The position numbers were made by a program, and so were the translations under genes. From the NCBI RefSeq assembly GCF_030272615.1, contig NC_081413.1, forward strand, positions 101,516,239-101,580,238: a stretch of 64,000 nt of DNA, in the 5' to 3' direction. The notes under the pieces were generated by a model. That model ran no database searches and had not been told where the DNA came from. It saw only the letters and a list, made by a program, of their open reading frames with translations. Positions 10,727 through 22,586 of the stretch are shown one piece after another; position 1 is the first letter of the stretch; each line of letters starts with the position of its first letter. The stretch is from Cryptomeria japonica. Lineage: Eukaryota; Streptophyta; Pinopsida; Cupressales; Cupressaceae.

Positions 10727-12304
10727 TTAGGATACTCTGAAGAGCTTTGTGTAAAACCTGCGAAGGTGCATGCTGTTGATAGGATCCTCCAAAGGTTCAC
10801 CTTCTGTAGTTGAGAGCTGATATGCACCAGATCCATATGCTGTTGTAATAATGTAGGGACCAAGCCAGTTTGGTTCGAACTTGCCCTTCTTCTCTCTGTC
10901 TTGCTGATTTTTAGGATTTTCTCTGAGAACCAAATCACCTACCTCAAATGTGCGAGGCTTGACTTTATGATTGTAGTTGCATTGTTCCTTGACTGAATGA
11001 TGTGTAGCTTGAGTGTCTGTCTTCCTTGATAAAGGAATTGAGATAGAATTACTAGTGTGTGGACTACACAGGCCCATATGCGTGTCACCTGAAGAAGTTT
11101 GGGCATCCTTGATAACAAAGTCCCTTGAGGAAGCTCCATTAAAGGTCCATGATGTATCGCCAGAAGGGAAAGGATGTGCGAAACAAGTGGATGAGTTATG
11201 AAGGCTTATGACTATGAAAAGAAGTGAAAGTAGGATAGCATGATGGAGACTTAGGATCAACAAGTATGCTTTTTGACTTAAAATTGTAGAACTTTTGCCC
11301 CCAGTTATTTTGGTATTAGGGGAGATCATCTCTTGTTCCTTTTCTTTCATAGGATTTTTATCCTTGACTTTGATTTTTGCAGAGTCCAATAGCTTTTGAT
11401 TTTGATTTATACTAAAGGACTTTTCTTTATTTTTGACTTTTAGATTTTTCCTTTCAAAGTTTGATTTTTGATCCCCAATAAGTAAGGGCTTTTGCAATTC
11501 TTGTTGATCCAAGTCTAGAAGTGGAGTGGGAATGGAATGAGTAGAAGAAATGGTAAGGCTATGTGAGTTATCAAGAGGGTTGGCGATAGACTCAATAGAT
11601 TCTTTGTTTGAACCACTCTTAGGACTATTGATATCAAGAGTTGTTTGCACCGCTAGAGGAGATTTGCATTCAAACTTAGTAGCCACAACACTAGGTGGTT
11701 CACACGAAATTCCTTGGCATTGCAAATTGTTTGTAGGTTGTTCCTGTCGACTAAATACCTTAGAAGATAGTGGGAGTTGATCAACATGAAAAATATACTC
11801 ACCACATCCCATGTCTTTAATCTTGAATTTTTCTTTTAGCTCTGTTTGTTTTGACGTAGAAGCTTTTAATGATTCTGGATCCACATATGTTGAAGATGGA
11901 ACAACTTCTCGATTGACTGGGATTGTTATTTCTGATCTAGGTTGCAGATTGTTGCAATATATGAATGGATTTGGATCCGCTTTGACAGTCACTTCAACTC
12001 CATTATGTGGAAACTTGATACATCGATGATATGTAGATGGTACTGCACTCATCTCATGAATCCAAGGACGTCCCAAAAGTATGTTGTATGTGAGATCTAA
12101 ATCAAGGACTTGACAAACCACATCCTTTGTAACTGGCCCAACTTTGAGGGGCAAGGTGATTGTGCCTTTGGATGAACGCTCTTCATCATCATATGCCTTG
12201 ATGGTAATTTTGTTTGTAGAATTCACAGCTTTGTCGGAATATCCCAATTGTTTAATAGTGTTCAATGTACAAATGTTTAGACCTGCTCCTCCATCTATCA
12301 GGAC
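10727..12304 (-). CDS. Element A protease, linker and integrase C-terminus, fused in frame (pol core deleted)
   Basis: This continues the gag frame after the stop at 12305-12307. It opens with the retropepsin active-site region (IDGGAGLNIC, coded around 12278-12295). The protease C-terminal part follows (YNILLGRPWIHEMSAVPSTY). A 300-residue Ser/Lys/Asn-rich linker then leads, without frame change, to an integrase C-terminal GPY/F-like module (FEPNWLGPYIITTAYGSGAY, then INSMHLRRFY). The YxDD RT box, RNase H, HHCC zinc finger and DDE core are all missing. In a complete relative these would take about 1,000 residues between protease and this module. A hydrophobic stretch (codons at 11204-11269) sits in the linker, which is unusual for this region. 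The first ATG of this open stretch is at 12265, but expression probably needs passage through the upstream stop. Confidence 0.82.
   Translation of the reverse strand, partial: VLIDGGAGLNICTLNTIKQLGYSDKAVNSTNKITIKAYDDEERSSKGTITLPLKVGPVTKDVVCQVLDLDLTYNILLGRPWIHEMSAVPSTYHRCIKFPHNGVEVTVKADPNPFIYCNNLQPRSEITIPVNREVVPSSTYVDPESLKASTSKQTELKEKFKIKDMGCGEYIFHVDQLPLSSKVFSRQEQPTNNLQCQGISCEPPSVVATKFECKSPLAVQTTLDINSPKSGSNKESIESIANPLDNSHSLTISSTHSIPTPLLDLDQQELQKPLLIGDQKSNFERKNLKVKNKEKSFSINQNQKLLDSAKIKVKDKNPMKEKEQEMISPNTKITGGKSSTILSQKAYLLILSLHHAILLSLLFIVISLHNSSTCFAHPFPSGDTSWTFNGASSRDFVIKDAQTSSGDTHMGLCSPHTSNSISIPLSRKTDTQATHHSVKEQCNYNHKVKPRTFEVGDLVLRENPKNQQDREKKGKFEPNWLGPYIITTAYGSGAYQLSTTEGEPLEDPINSMHLRRFYTKLFRVS
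11204..11269 (-). other. Hydrophobic, membrane-helix-like segment in element A linker
   Basis: About 22 residues (AYLLILSLHHAILLSLLFIV) with no charged residue, followed by an NSS sequon and Cys. It could be a membrane helix or signal anchor. An env-like origin is speculative because no other envelope feature is visible. Confidence 0.45.
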
Positions 12305-14863
12305 TCATTTGATTCTATGTCTGTGTATGAAGGCTTCAATGTGTAATGGTGCATTATGTGGCTGACTTACAGAGGCATCATTGGCTTCTGTGAATGTAAG
12401 GGAGTGTGGAATGGAAAGGTATCCCACCATGGCTTGAAACTGGTCCACATTTAGATCAGTAGGAACGGCAGTATCTCTCAAGATTTTGTCAAGAATGGCT
12501 TTATGTGCGGGAGATATGCGTAATAGCTCAAGGATTGAAATGAGCGCGGGTGTCTTCCCTAACTGTTCTACAAGGTCATACTCGGGTTTGGTTGATGAAG
12601 AAGTGGTGTTTTTAGTTGGAGCACCTTGAAAAGTTATTTTACCTCGGCGGGTTGTAACATGACATTCAGAGGTAGGTTCAGAAGAAGATCCAACACCTTT
12701 TAGGACAATCTTGGGTCTCTGGGTATAATTCTCAGACGCTTTGTCCTTGATGATAATAGTAGAGACGTAATTGTCCATCGAAATGTGATTGATAGTTGAA
12801 TCATAGTTATAGGATGTTCTGGTATAGTTGGTTTGATCCTCTGTGGCTTTAGCTTTTCCTTTGTCATGTTTTGGGAATGGTTCCTTAAACATCTCATGTT
12901 CTTGATTGGATGAATGTCCCTCAATCTCAATGTCACCTCTATCAATGAGATCTTGTATGATGTTCTTCAGTCGATGACAATTTCCTGTCTTATGACCCTT
13001 GCTCTTATGAAATTCACAATACTCATCATCATTCCACCAATTTGGTTTGACCTTTGGTTCATATGGAGGGAAATCTGGAATTGTGATCACCTTGTTTGCC
13101 ACTAACTTCTTGAAAACTGACTCAAGTGGTTCTCCCAACGGGGTATACTTCCTTCGTGATCTAGAAGTTGTTTGAGTATTCACTTGATTGTTTGTAGAAC
13201 TTGATCCAGAAAAAATGAATTTGGGTCGCACTGTGTTGGCATCAACAACACCATCATTGACTGTGTTCTTGTTTTTATTCCAAAATCTTGGCTTGTCTTT
13301 TCCTTTAAAGTCATCTTTGTTTTCCTTGAATATCTTGATGACTCCTTGTTCAATTAAGACCTTTTCTGTCGCTAAGCCTTTTTCAATAACGTCCTTGAAG
13401 GTGGACAAACAAGTTTTTCTTAGATCATAACCAATGTTTTTGTTAACATTTTGGGTGAACATTTCTACCATTTGTTTTTGTGGAATTTCACAAGAGCATC
13501 TGCTGGCTAGATTTCTCCATCTTTGTAAAAATGATGCAAAAGATTCTCCCTCTTTTTGCTTAGTATTGCACAAAGTAGTGACTGATATGTCTGTCTCTAT
13601 GTTGTAGGAGAAATGTTGAATAAATGCCTCTGCTAAGTCACCCCATGACTTAATTCTAGGTGGAAGTTGGGAGAACCATTCCATAGCTTGATCACCTAAG
13701 CTTTGTGGGAATAATCTCATCAAATATGTCTCTTCTGCTGCTACCTCAATGCAAGCTGTGAAAAATTGTCTTATGTGTGCCTTAGGATCCCCTTTTCCTC
13801 TATACTTATCAAATTTAGGCATCACAAAGTGTGTAGGAAAAGGAGGCATTGGAATGCTCTTGTCAAATGGATAAGGACGTATGTCTCTCATTGTGTATGT
13901 TGGCTTTGGTGTATTTATGTCCTCCATTTTCTTTTGTAAGTCCCTGATTTGTTGTTCCAAACTGCTCTTAGGTGGAGATCGACTTCTTGGACCATACTCC
14001 ATGCTTGAGGAACCAATTAGAGGGGGTGCATGTTGCATATATGGATGATATTGATCATACACATGTTCATATGGAGGAGGTCTATAGTGATGCTGTGTAT
14101 ATGGACCACTTGGTATAGATTCATGTTGAGGAACACCATATCTATTTTGTGCATGTATACCATACTCTACAGGCATGTCATGTTCTATTGTATTGCCCCC
14201 AAATTTGACATGAGGTTTCCTTGTGTCCAAATTTTGAGCATGCCTTTGAACATCCAATTGTTTTGGTGGTTGATCCTTAGCATTAGTATGTGATTGAGCA
14301 TATTTGTCTGCATAAGACTTCCATAATGGTCTACGAAGGTAAGTATCATATGTTTGACCATGTGTATGTGGGACCTCTGATTTTTGAAGCAAAGTTGATG
14401 GTGATTCAGGTACCATATGTGGTCCTCTATTTCCTCCACTATTAGGTCTCCTTTGATTCATATTGGAGTGAGGTTGTTGCAAAGGTCTATGTTCCATTAT
14501 TTGAGACATGTCAAAATCATGAGGTATCTTGGCTCCACTTTGTGCCATCATTTGTAAGAATTATTGTCTATCCCTCCTCATTATTTCCTCAACCAATCGA
14601 TTGAAATGGGGATTCATAATGGATTCTTCCACATCTGCTGAATGTACTGAAAAGTTGTCCACATTGTCATTGTGTGTAGCATTGTTGTTTATAGTGTCCA
14701 TGTTCTCAACATTTGGAATGTTTCTATAGACATCCATGTCAGGTAATGTAGTATGATCAGAATTGAAAAAGATATCATTGTCATACTCATAAGAACTCAT
14801 GTTTGCGGACTCTTGAGCCTCTTTAGTTTCTCTCCTAGATTTTTGAAGACGGGTTTCAACCAT
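12305..14863 (-). CDS. Element A gag (one internal stop)
   Basis: The frame starts at the ATG at 14863 (MVETRLQKSRRETKEAQES). It is broken by a TAA at 14561-14563 (CAA to TAA is the simplest change), resumes at once, and is open to a TGA at 12305-12307. In the part starting at 14551, residues 1-230 are Pro/His/Gln-rich. Residues about 245-405 match the retrotransposon gag (capsid) domain of Ty3/gypsy elements (AMEWFSQLPPRIKSWGDLAE, FLQRWRNLASRC). A zinc-knuckle variant CX2HX4HX4C lies at residues 512-525. The protease follows in the same frame. Gag would assemble the cytoplasmic particle and bind genomic RNA. Whether the stops are read through or are recent damage cannot be told from sequence. 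Confidence 0.87.
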
Positions 14864-16463
14864 GAACTAGGTATTGACCAAGATGTGACAGACTAGATGA
14901 AAAATGGAAAGAGTATGGAAGACCAAGAGTTGAATGGAATGTAAATGAGTCTGAAGTGTACTTGCAATGTCCAAAGTGTAAGACCAAGTATGTATGTAGT
15001 AGAGTAGGTGTGACTTCCAAAGAGAGGATAGTTTCTCTTGATGAGGTAAGTTAACCTTGACTCTAAGTAAGACCAAATGAGACCCAAAGGTAAGAAACCT
15101 TGATGAGGGACCACTTAGCAAAGTGTTGTTGTATGTAGTGTGTTGACAAAGTATGATGAGGACAAGCAAGTGACCTTTTGACTCAAGTTTAGACAAATGT
15201 GAATGTAATGTAAGGTGTAAAGCAATGATGGATTTTGTGAGACCCAAAGACAAGTTGAATGCTAGATGAAAACCTGGGGAAACAACCTAGGAAGCTCAAG
15301 AATTCCGAAACTGACTGTGTTTGCTTGTTGGACAGTAAATTTTTTCCAATTTGTGAAGTTGTTTTTTGTGACCAAATCTGAATGTTTGATTGTTTTTTGT
15401 GACAAGAGGACACAATGTTGATGAGGACTCAATGTTTGCAAGTGTTTAGACTCAGAATGACTCCAAGAAAAGTGTGTTGTTTGATGTAAAAAATGTTTTG
15501 CATACACTTGAAAACACAAAAGACACAATGTTTTGCTGTTTGGTTTTGAATGTTTTGAATGTTTAAAATAAGTCAAGCACAATTCTTATGGCTGGCCAAG
15601 ACAATAGTTGTTGATCCCACATGAGGTTTTACCCCTGAGGCTACGCTATTCAGAGCAGATACTTAGATGCTTGACCTCACTAGCTCCACCCTCGGCACTC
15701 ACTTCTCGGGTCAGCCAAGCATCAGTCCCCACGAAAACTCCCCGTGGTGAACTTTGTATCTCTACTAAGAATCGTATGTGTGTGGGCCGCTACTAGAGGT
15801 CCGACCTCCTGCCCCAACAACTAGAAGGATTTGGGCTTCTAAAACAAAAAGGTGCTAGTAAGGGCATCCGCTCGTGTGGCCATACATGCGGCACTTTCAA
15901 CTCTGTAAATACAAAAGGCTCCCAACCGGTAGGGGCTACACCCTACAAATGATCAAATAAATTTGATCAAACGGGTTTATGGGCAGACATAGTGTCGGTA
16001 TGAACTAATCAGCACACGTTATCCATAGTTTTCACCATGAATACATTTGTTTATAGTGGTTTGGAAGAGGTGGGTTTTCCTCGCTACCACTTGGGTCATT
16101 CTCTTCTCACTAGTAGTCCTAATGACCACACGGGAAAACAAGCCCTCTAAAGATTAAACAAAAAGAGCCTATTGCTCAAGACACAAAAGACAATGATTCA
16201 ATTTTAGTGCACCAATTGAAGTGTTTGCTAGTCTATGAAAACAAGGCACATAATAAAAATCCAAAAACCCTTGCCAAGGACCTGCAACAAAGATTTATTA
16301 GTAGTTTGGATTGTTTGAAATAATCACCCCTTCCTGCAAGCACACAAGTTTGGTAAATTTTAGATCCAAAAGACTTTGTGAAATAGGGGCCTTCAATAAT
16401 GCGTTTTGTCGACCAATTCAAACATCTGATTCATCATAAAAAAAGACCACCTGTAAAATTTCA
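14864..16463 (-). other. Leader (5' untranslated) region of element A, gag-proximal part
   Basis: Non-coding between the gag start and the tandem repeats. 15600-16150 is less AT-rich than its surroundings and contains the usual short open frames, none protein-like. Confidence 0.55.
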
Positions 16464-17280
16464 AGAGATTTCCAGAAATGTAAGAAAATCCAAAAAAATT
16501 GCTAATTTTCTCCAAAAATTAATTTTTTATGAAAAATCATAAAAAATGAAAAATCGATCCAAAAAATCTAAAATTTTTACTGGAGAGTCTTGATGGTCTT
16601 CCAAACCTGCACAAAAAAATTTCTGCAACAAATCCAAGCAGTTGGTGAGATATGAGTAAAATAATGCAAAACCCTAATTTTCAAAGATCTGATTTTTGAG
16701 GAATGATTTTGCATCAAATTTAAAATCACAAAGAACAGATCCTGTGTATAATTCTGAGAGATTTCCAAAAATGTAAGAAAATCCGAAAAATTCGATAATT
16801 TTCTCTCAAAATTAATTTTTTATGAAAAATCATAAAAAATTCATATAAAATGCAAAATCAATCCAAAAAATCTAAAATTTTTACTGAATCTTTCCGATAC
16901 TTTTCCTGACCTGCACAAAAAATTGGATGTCAAAATTCAAAATTGTTTGTGAGATCTGATCAAAATAAAGAAAAACCCTAATTTTTAAAGATCCAATTTT
17001 TAGGGAAATATTTTGCATCAAAATTAAATTCACAAAGAATAGATCCTATGTATAATTATGAGAGATTTCCAAAAATATAAGAAAATCTAAAAAATTCTCT
17101 CATTTTCTCTCAAAATTAATTTTTTATGAAAAATCATAAAAAATTAATAGAAAATGAAAATGTATTTCAAAAATTCTGAATTTTGGATTGAGAGCTCCTG
17201 ATACTTTTTTCAACCTACAAAAACAATTTGGTGCAAAATTTCCAAGCCGTTTATGAGATATGATCGAATCTCTCCAAGAT
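16464..17280 (-). repeat. Tandem repeat of about 300 bp, three units, in element A leader
   Basis: Units begin near 16464, 16757 and 17061, each with agagatttcca followed by AAAATC/AATTTTC runs and a shared AATTAATTTTTTATGAAAA block. Periods are 293 and 304 bp; the third unit is shorter. The array lies just downstream of the primer-binding site in the element's sense. Confidence 0.85.
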
Positions 17281-17396
17281 CTTGATTTTGTGTCCAAAAC
17301 CCTAGCTGCACAAAGTTATTCTCCAAATTGTTTTACAAAATAGCAATATAGGGTTAGAAAAATCTGCAAAAAAACACAGATCTAAGAAAAATCCAT

Positions 17397-17414
17397 GTCC
17401 CACCGGGCATGCCA
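17397..17414 (-). promoter_or_regulatory. Primer-binding site of element A
   Basis: Minus strand reads TGGCATGCCCGGTGGGAC three bases after the LTR end. It starts with the TGG complementary to a tRNA CCA end. I cannot name the tRNA without a search. Confidence 0.7.
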
Positions 17415-17417
17415 AAA

Positions 17418-18235
17418 TGTATATGGTGAAAATGGATGACAACAATAACAATATTGAAAGGCTAAATGAATTCAACCACAAAACCCTAGCCTAACAATCA
17501 ACAAAGATCCACCATAACATATGAAGATTACCTAAGACAATGCAAATCACATGAAATCACAAAGATTATACCATCACATGTCCAATAGGGTTTTGATCTC
17601 CATTCTTCCTATCTCCATTGATCTTGCTTGATATATTTGCTCTTAGATTTTATGTGCACAAAAGCTCAACAAAGAACGGAATGTGGTTGCAAGTAGGATC
17701 GTAGTGTAGTCAATTGCATAAAAGATGATTAGCATGAATGATTAGGCTGAGTGATTAGAATCCTTGATTAGAATGCATGTTTAGGGTTTGATAATGAAGG
17801 AAGCATCTCCTTATATAGAAGACACTATAAGAAATGGAGGGATAAGATTGAGAGGTGTAAAAGGAGGTCGGCTATGATTAGAGGGTAGGTAAAAGAAATA
17901 ATAAAATAATGAAAGGGGTAGGTAGTGTATGAATTAAGAGATGAATGACATGTGTCATGGGTAGAAAAGGTTAATGACTTAATTAAATAAATAAAGATTT
18001 ATTTAATTAATAGAAGAAGTGGGATAATTAAATAAATAAGAATATTTATTTAATTTAGGAAAAGGATAATTTAAATAAATAAACATATTTATTTAAATGA
18101 GAAATAAGGCTAGAAGAGGATAAATGAATTAATTAAATAAATAAGGATTTATTTAATTAATAGAAGAATTAGGCTTAGATAATTAAATAAATAAAGTATT
18201 TATTTAATTAGACTGGACAATTTTAGATGTCTACA
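17418..18235 (-). repeat. Element A LTR (5' LTR in element orientation)
   Basis: Near-identical to 6554-7370, with the same palindromes (17979-18210) and TATA sequence (17809-17818). This copy would drive transcription of the element toward lower coordinates. Confidence 0.95.
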
Positions 18236-18240
18236 GTATG
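18236..18240. repeat. Target-site duplication of element A (right)
   Basis: gtatg, identical to 6549-6553. Confidence 0.93.
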
Positions 18241-19164
18241 TAACAAAAAATTATGAAAAAATATCCATCCACTAGATATTGGTGTGACAAATCTATATTT
18301 TAAAAATTAGAATTTCCTTCTTGCTATAGAAAATGTTATGCATTACAAAATAAATGTCACTTATGAAAAATGTTGATTATTGTAAAAATTAAGTTACTAA
18401 AAATTACATAACAATATGGACAATTCATTTCTAATTATTTTTAAAATATATATTTAGAATTTATATGAAAAATCTCACAAATCAATAGTTTATTTCATCT
18501 TCAAATTATTAATGGTTGAGCTACTATAAATGTTAGAAAGTAAATATTTGGTGCAAAATGTTGATTTTAGTGTCAAGTTTGGCCAAAAAGTGTAACTCAA
18601 TATTATGGGATCACTTGTCACATATATGGATCCTTGAACATACTTATCAGCTCATTTGGTTCTCTACGAGTTGTAAAATAATGATACAATATTGTTGGAC
18701 CAATAAAGACTTTGAAATGATTTTTTTTGTATTAAAAATTCTAAACAAAAAAAGTGGTTACATATCATATATATCAATCCAACCTATAATTTCTATTATG
18801 CAGAGCACATAACGTACAACTACTTAGAAACCACACAAGGTCCTTGTCAAAAAGAAACTGGGATACAATTATACTAGATTTATACCATTTTATATATTCA
18901 ATATATCAACCTATAATGCTAAAACATTTAACCAGTATACAATTTTTATGTTGTCTAATCCATATAAGGATCAATTCCTATCATATAAGGCCAATATAAA
19001 GTACAAAATCTTGATATTCCTTGTTTACAAAAAAAACAAATTACCAACATTAAGTTATAAGTTCCTACTTTCACTATAGTGATCATTGTCATTTTATGGA
19101 GGGTCAATGTTTGATTGGTCTTCATTGGATCTTAGCACTTCAATTGTGAGATCTTCCCCATGAT
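18241..19164. other. AT-rich non-coding stretch
   Basis: No protein-like frame or terminal repeat is visible. Confidence 0.6.
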
Positions 19165-19975
19165 TAACATAAAATTTGCACCCAGTTTAGGTCCACCTCA
19201 TCGATCTCCCTCTTTATTTTTGGGAGCACTCTTGTCCTGAGGCTATTGGTAACTCTATTGGCCATTTCTTGAAGGTTGATGAAGCTACATCCTCAATGGA
19301 ACATACTACCTTTACCCGCATTCTTGTGGACATTGACATCTCCTCTCCTCTCCCGGGAGATGTGGTTCTTATGGTGGGGGATAGACCTTGGTCACAACTA
19401 TTGGATTTTGTAGGCCCCCCTTCCACTATAGGAGATGCTTCTCTACAGGTCATCTTGCTTCAGACTACTCTATTTCATGCCACAAAGGTGTCTCTACCTG
19501 ATGGAACAATGCTACTACCGATCACCTAACAGTCAATCCTCTTGACTCTACGTCTACTAGCTTCTCTCATGAGGATGATGTCGATGTCATGCCCCTCACG
19601 GCCACGGATGCTCATGTTGCTCCTTTTGTGGACTCATTTCATGAGGTCCCCACTCCTGCTTCTCCTATTCTATAGCCACAATCTTCTACTGTTGGATATG
19701 CTTTTGTTGTTGTTTCATCACAGCCTATTGTTTCTCTTCAGCAGCCTCTTGTTATTCAGTTGCAACACTCTATTGACACCATTGGTTGTAACCCTACGGG
19801 GTCCCTTCCAATTGATCTCTCTTTTGATAGACCCAATGACAGCATCGCCTGGGCTATGGTTTCTTGCAGGTGGAAGGGGAAGTCTTCTCCCCTACTTCAA
19901 ACCCCCCCTTGTTGGGGTTTGGGTGTCTCTCCCTCCCTTTGATTGGGGTCTTCTTTTTTCTCCGGATGGATAGGG
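19165..19975 (+). pseudogene. LINE ORF1 remnant (DUF4283 / zinc-knuckle type)
   Basis: The frame reads PV*VHLIDLPLYFW, then EAIGNSIGHFLKVDEATSS and TFTRILVDIDISSPLP. This is the order typical of plant L1-type ORF1 proteins (MPVWVRLP-LPLHFW, IG..LG.F.K.D, ARI.VE.D). After a frame change the CCHC knuckle survives as RRCFSTGHLASD with its first and last Cys replaced by Tyr. A Ser/Pro-rich tail with RWKGKSSP ends near 19900-19975. No endonuclease or RT follows within 2 kb, so only ORF1 remains, with a W-to-stop change and at least one frameshift. ORF1p binds LINE RNA. Confidence 0.7.
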
Positions 19976-22087
19976 TTTCTTGCCTATTTGACTGTGCTTG
20001 TTTCTAACTGCCTTTGGGTTGTTCTTGTTGCCAACATCATTTCTCTTGATGTTGCTTGTTTTATGATGATAGTTTTTTACTATGTTAAGGGTCAGCACCC
20101 TAGTTAATGCTACTTTACTAATCATAAAAATAAAATTTGGGCCCTTTCTAGAATTCAAGATCCCCTTCTAATCTTTCGAGTGGATACTCTTTTATTATAT
20201 ATCTTTTGAAACTTTGAATCACTTCTCGTGAATGGTACATTGTTTGCCCTTTTAAAAGGCCAATGCCTTCCATACTTTATCTCAACCTTGCTGACCTTCA
20301 CATTCTCCTTTTTTGGTGGCTTCAAAAATTTATCTTTTCAAGTCTCCATTGTGATTATGACCTACACAAAAATATTATAAAACTTGAGTCTTCTCGTTGA
20401 CTCGGTGATTACTCTCCTTGTACCCTAGAAGATATCCTCATCTCTAGCTTTCCAAATTGCCCATAAAATATCAAAAGATAATACAAGCCAAAATAAATTA
20501 CAACTTTGAAATGACTGAGGAACATAATCTACAATTTATTCTAATTTCTAACATATCCATTTACAAATCTAAGGCCCTATTTATAATTTGTCTCATCCAA
20601 TGTGTAAGGAGATAACTGACTCACGATGTCTTCATGTTGAATCTATGTTTTGATTATTACAAGAAAATCTTGAATATCCTCCTTCATCATCCTAATACCA
20701 CCATAAAACATTAAAGACAATGTTTCTTAGGATTATGTGGAAAATCATATGTAACACCTAGGTAGCCAAAAGGAAATTTTTAACATTAAACCAGGTATAC
20801 ATTGGTGGGTTTTAAAGAATAACAAAAGGATTCAACAATAGAACCCCTAAATCTATATTTCTCCTTGTAAATTCTTGTATTTATATGCTTAGTGAAGTAT
20901 AATGGCCTAAAGTATCCCTCAATGGAATTTTATCTTGTGATGATTTTCCACCTTTCCAACTAGATATTCTAATGTGCGATGTAGATAATTTACTCTAGAC
21001 TTTGAAAACCCCCTCCTTCTAGAACCAAAATGTTGATGTGTGTTTTAGTACACCAATTGAAGGAAAGCACATATGCACTTCACCTCTCCTAAAATGAAAC
21101 TTAGATCTCTCCTAGATTTAGATTACCAGGACTTAGCTATGCAAATTATCTCAAAGGCCTATATAAATGTTGTTACAACTCCAAGGACCACAATGAATCT
21201 AAATGAAAGAATGAAAAAAATCCTAATATAAATTCCATAAATTCGTATTTTCATAGTTACCATTCATAATTAAAATGATTTTAATCATTCATTGTGTTTG
21301 TTAAACATCTCCACATATGAAATTGGTAATGGAAAATGCTTATAATCATGGAAATTTTAGATTTACAATAACAATTTACAAGTATCATTCTAAAACAATG
21401 ACACAAGAACATCTACGAGTGTAGCGAAATCCTGCATCATCCAAAAAAATTGTTATTTTAAATTTTAGTTATGGTTAGGTGAATAAAAGTAAATGCAAGC
21501 ATGCATCTATGGGTCTCCAACATACTTAGGAAAGTGTCCAAGGGGGCATAGGGAGCTGAAAATATTAATATTTGTGGCCTATGTGTAAATGCAATTGTAA
21601 TTTTCAAGAAGGGACACCTTTTCCTATCATTTATAATGCTAAAATAATAAAAATGCCCTTCTTGACATGGGAACAAGGAAGGGGAAGAGTCATGCACTCA
21701 TATTTATTGAATGGTCAAATAAAAAATGGGAAAAGACGCTATTCTAGGCACCCACTTTGGAAAATTGAAAAGACACCTCTTATGAGCCCTCATGGAGAAG
21801 CTGAAAGGTCATCTATTGGCTATGTGTTGTTTTTCTTAATATCCATGTGTTTTTCCTCAAGAGGGGGACTGGGATTTCCAAGAGGCACGAGAATGCTATA
21901 AAAGGGAGGTTTGTGCTATTTGTTTATTCATCTAGAGTTGAGTGGATCATTAAGAGTTGATCCAAGGTTGAGTGGATAACCTAGAGTGGTATGGATCATT
22001 CGAAGTGGAGTGAAAATTTGAACTTTATAAAAAATGTTTTTCATTTGAGAGTTGAGTTGCAAGATTGGTAGAGCCCATGAGGCTAAG
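19976..22087. other. Non-coding stretch between LINE remnant and element C
   Basis: AT-rich with no recognisable gene. 21920-22060 contains several short copies of GAGTTGAGTGGAT-like sequence. Confidence 0.5.
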
Positions 22088-22092
22088 AATTG
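22088..22092. repeat. Target-site duplication of element C (left, imperfect)
   Basis: aattg here against cattg at 27100-27104; one mismatch, consistent with an ageing insertion. Confidence 0.6.
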
Positions 22093-22573
22093 TGTTGGTA
22101 TAATTATTTATTCATGTTGGATATTATTACACCTTACTTAAGTTTACTTAGGTACATGCATATCATAGTAGTTTGCATATGAGACACTTGGGTGTTTGAG
22201 CCACATTGGGATAGTGTGTTGTAGGAGATTTCCACCTTTTATGGTGTGATCTTGTTATTACTTTATCATTTTCACTTATTGTGGAGTGATAATTCCACCT
22301 TCAATGGGTGATCCACCTAATGTGGAATATTTTATTGTTTCTCCTACCTACCACACCTATTTCCTACCAACCCTTGTTTCTCATTGAGCCACATGTCATG
22401 TTTGTGTGCTCGCATATCCATATAGCCTTGCCTATATATGCAGGCTCATCTACATTATATGTAACAACTTTGATAATCCATCTATTGATGAGAATACAAT
22501 TTATTCTTGTCCTATATTTTGTCTCTCTATTTTGTACTTTTCATAGAGCTCTTGATCTTGGCAAAATCTCACA
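22093..22573 (+). repeat. Element C 5' LTR
   Basis: TGTTGG...CTCACA, with TATA sequence CTATATATG at 22432-22440. It matches the right LTR and, less closely, the LTRs of element D. Confidence 0.93.
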
Positions 22574-22586
22574 TGGTATCAGAGCC
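22574..22586 (+). promoter_or_regulatory. Primer-binding site of element C
   Basis: TGGTATCAGAGCC directly at the LTR end, the standard initiator-tRNA-Met site of plant copia elements. Confidence 0.93.

Larger units (their letters stand above)
6554..18235 (-). mobile_element. Element A: non-autonomous Ty3/gypsy-type LTR retrotransposon
   Basis: The element is 11,682 bp, bounded by LTRs of 817 and 818 bp and a perfect 5-bp duplication gtatg. In minus orientation it has TG...CA-ended LTRs, a primer-binding site next to the LTR at 17418, a long leader with ~300-bp tandem repeats, and a gag-protease frame. That frame runs in phase into only the integrase C-terminus. A 3.3-kb 3' region carrying a plus-strand host-like gene fragment follows, and a polypurine tract abuts the left LTR. 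RT, RNase H and the integrase core are absent, so movement must have used enzymes from another element. I counted seven substitutions and one indel between the LTRs (about 1%), so insertion is recent on the genome's time scale. Confidence 0.93.

Noticed and set aside
10937-14729. Plus-strand open frames across the element A polyprotein
   Set aside because: They are antisense shadows of the gag-protease frame with no protein character of their own.
19976-22087. LINE RT downstream of the ORF1 remnant
   Set aside because: I looked for endonuclease and RT motifs in all frames and found none.
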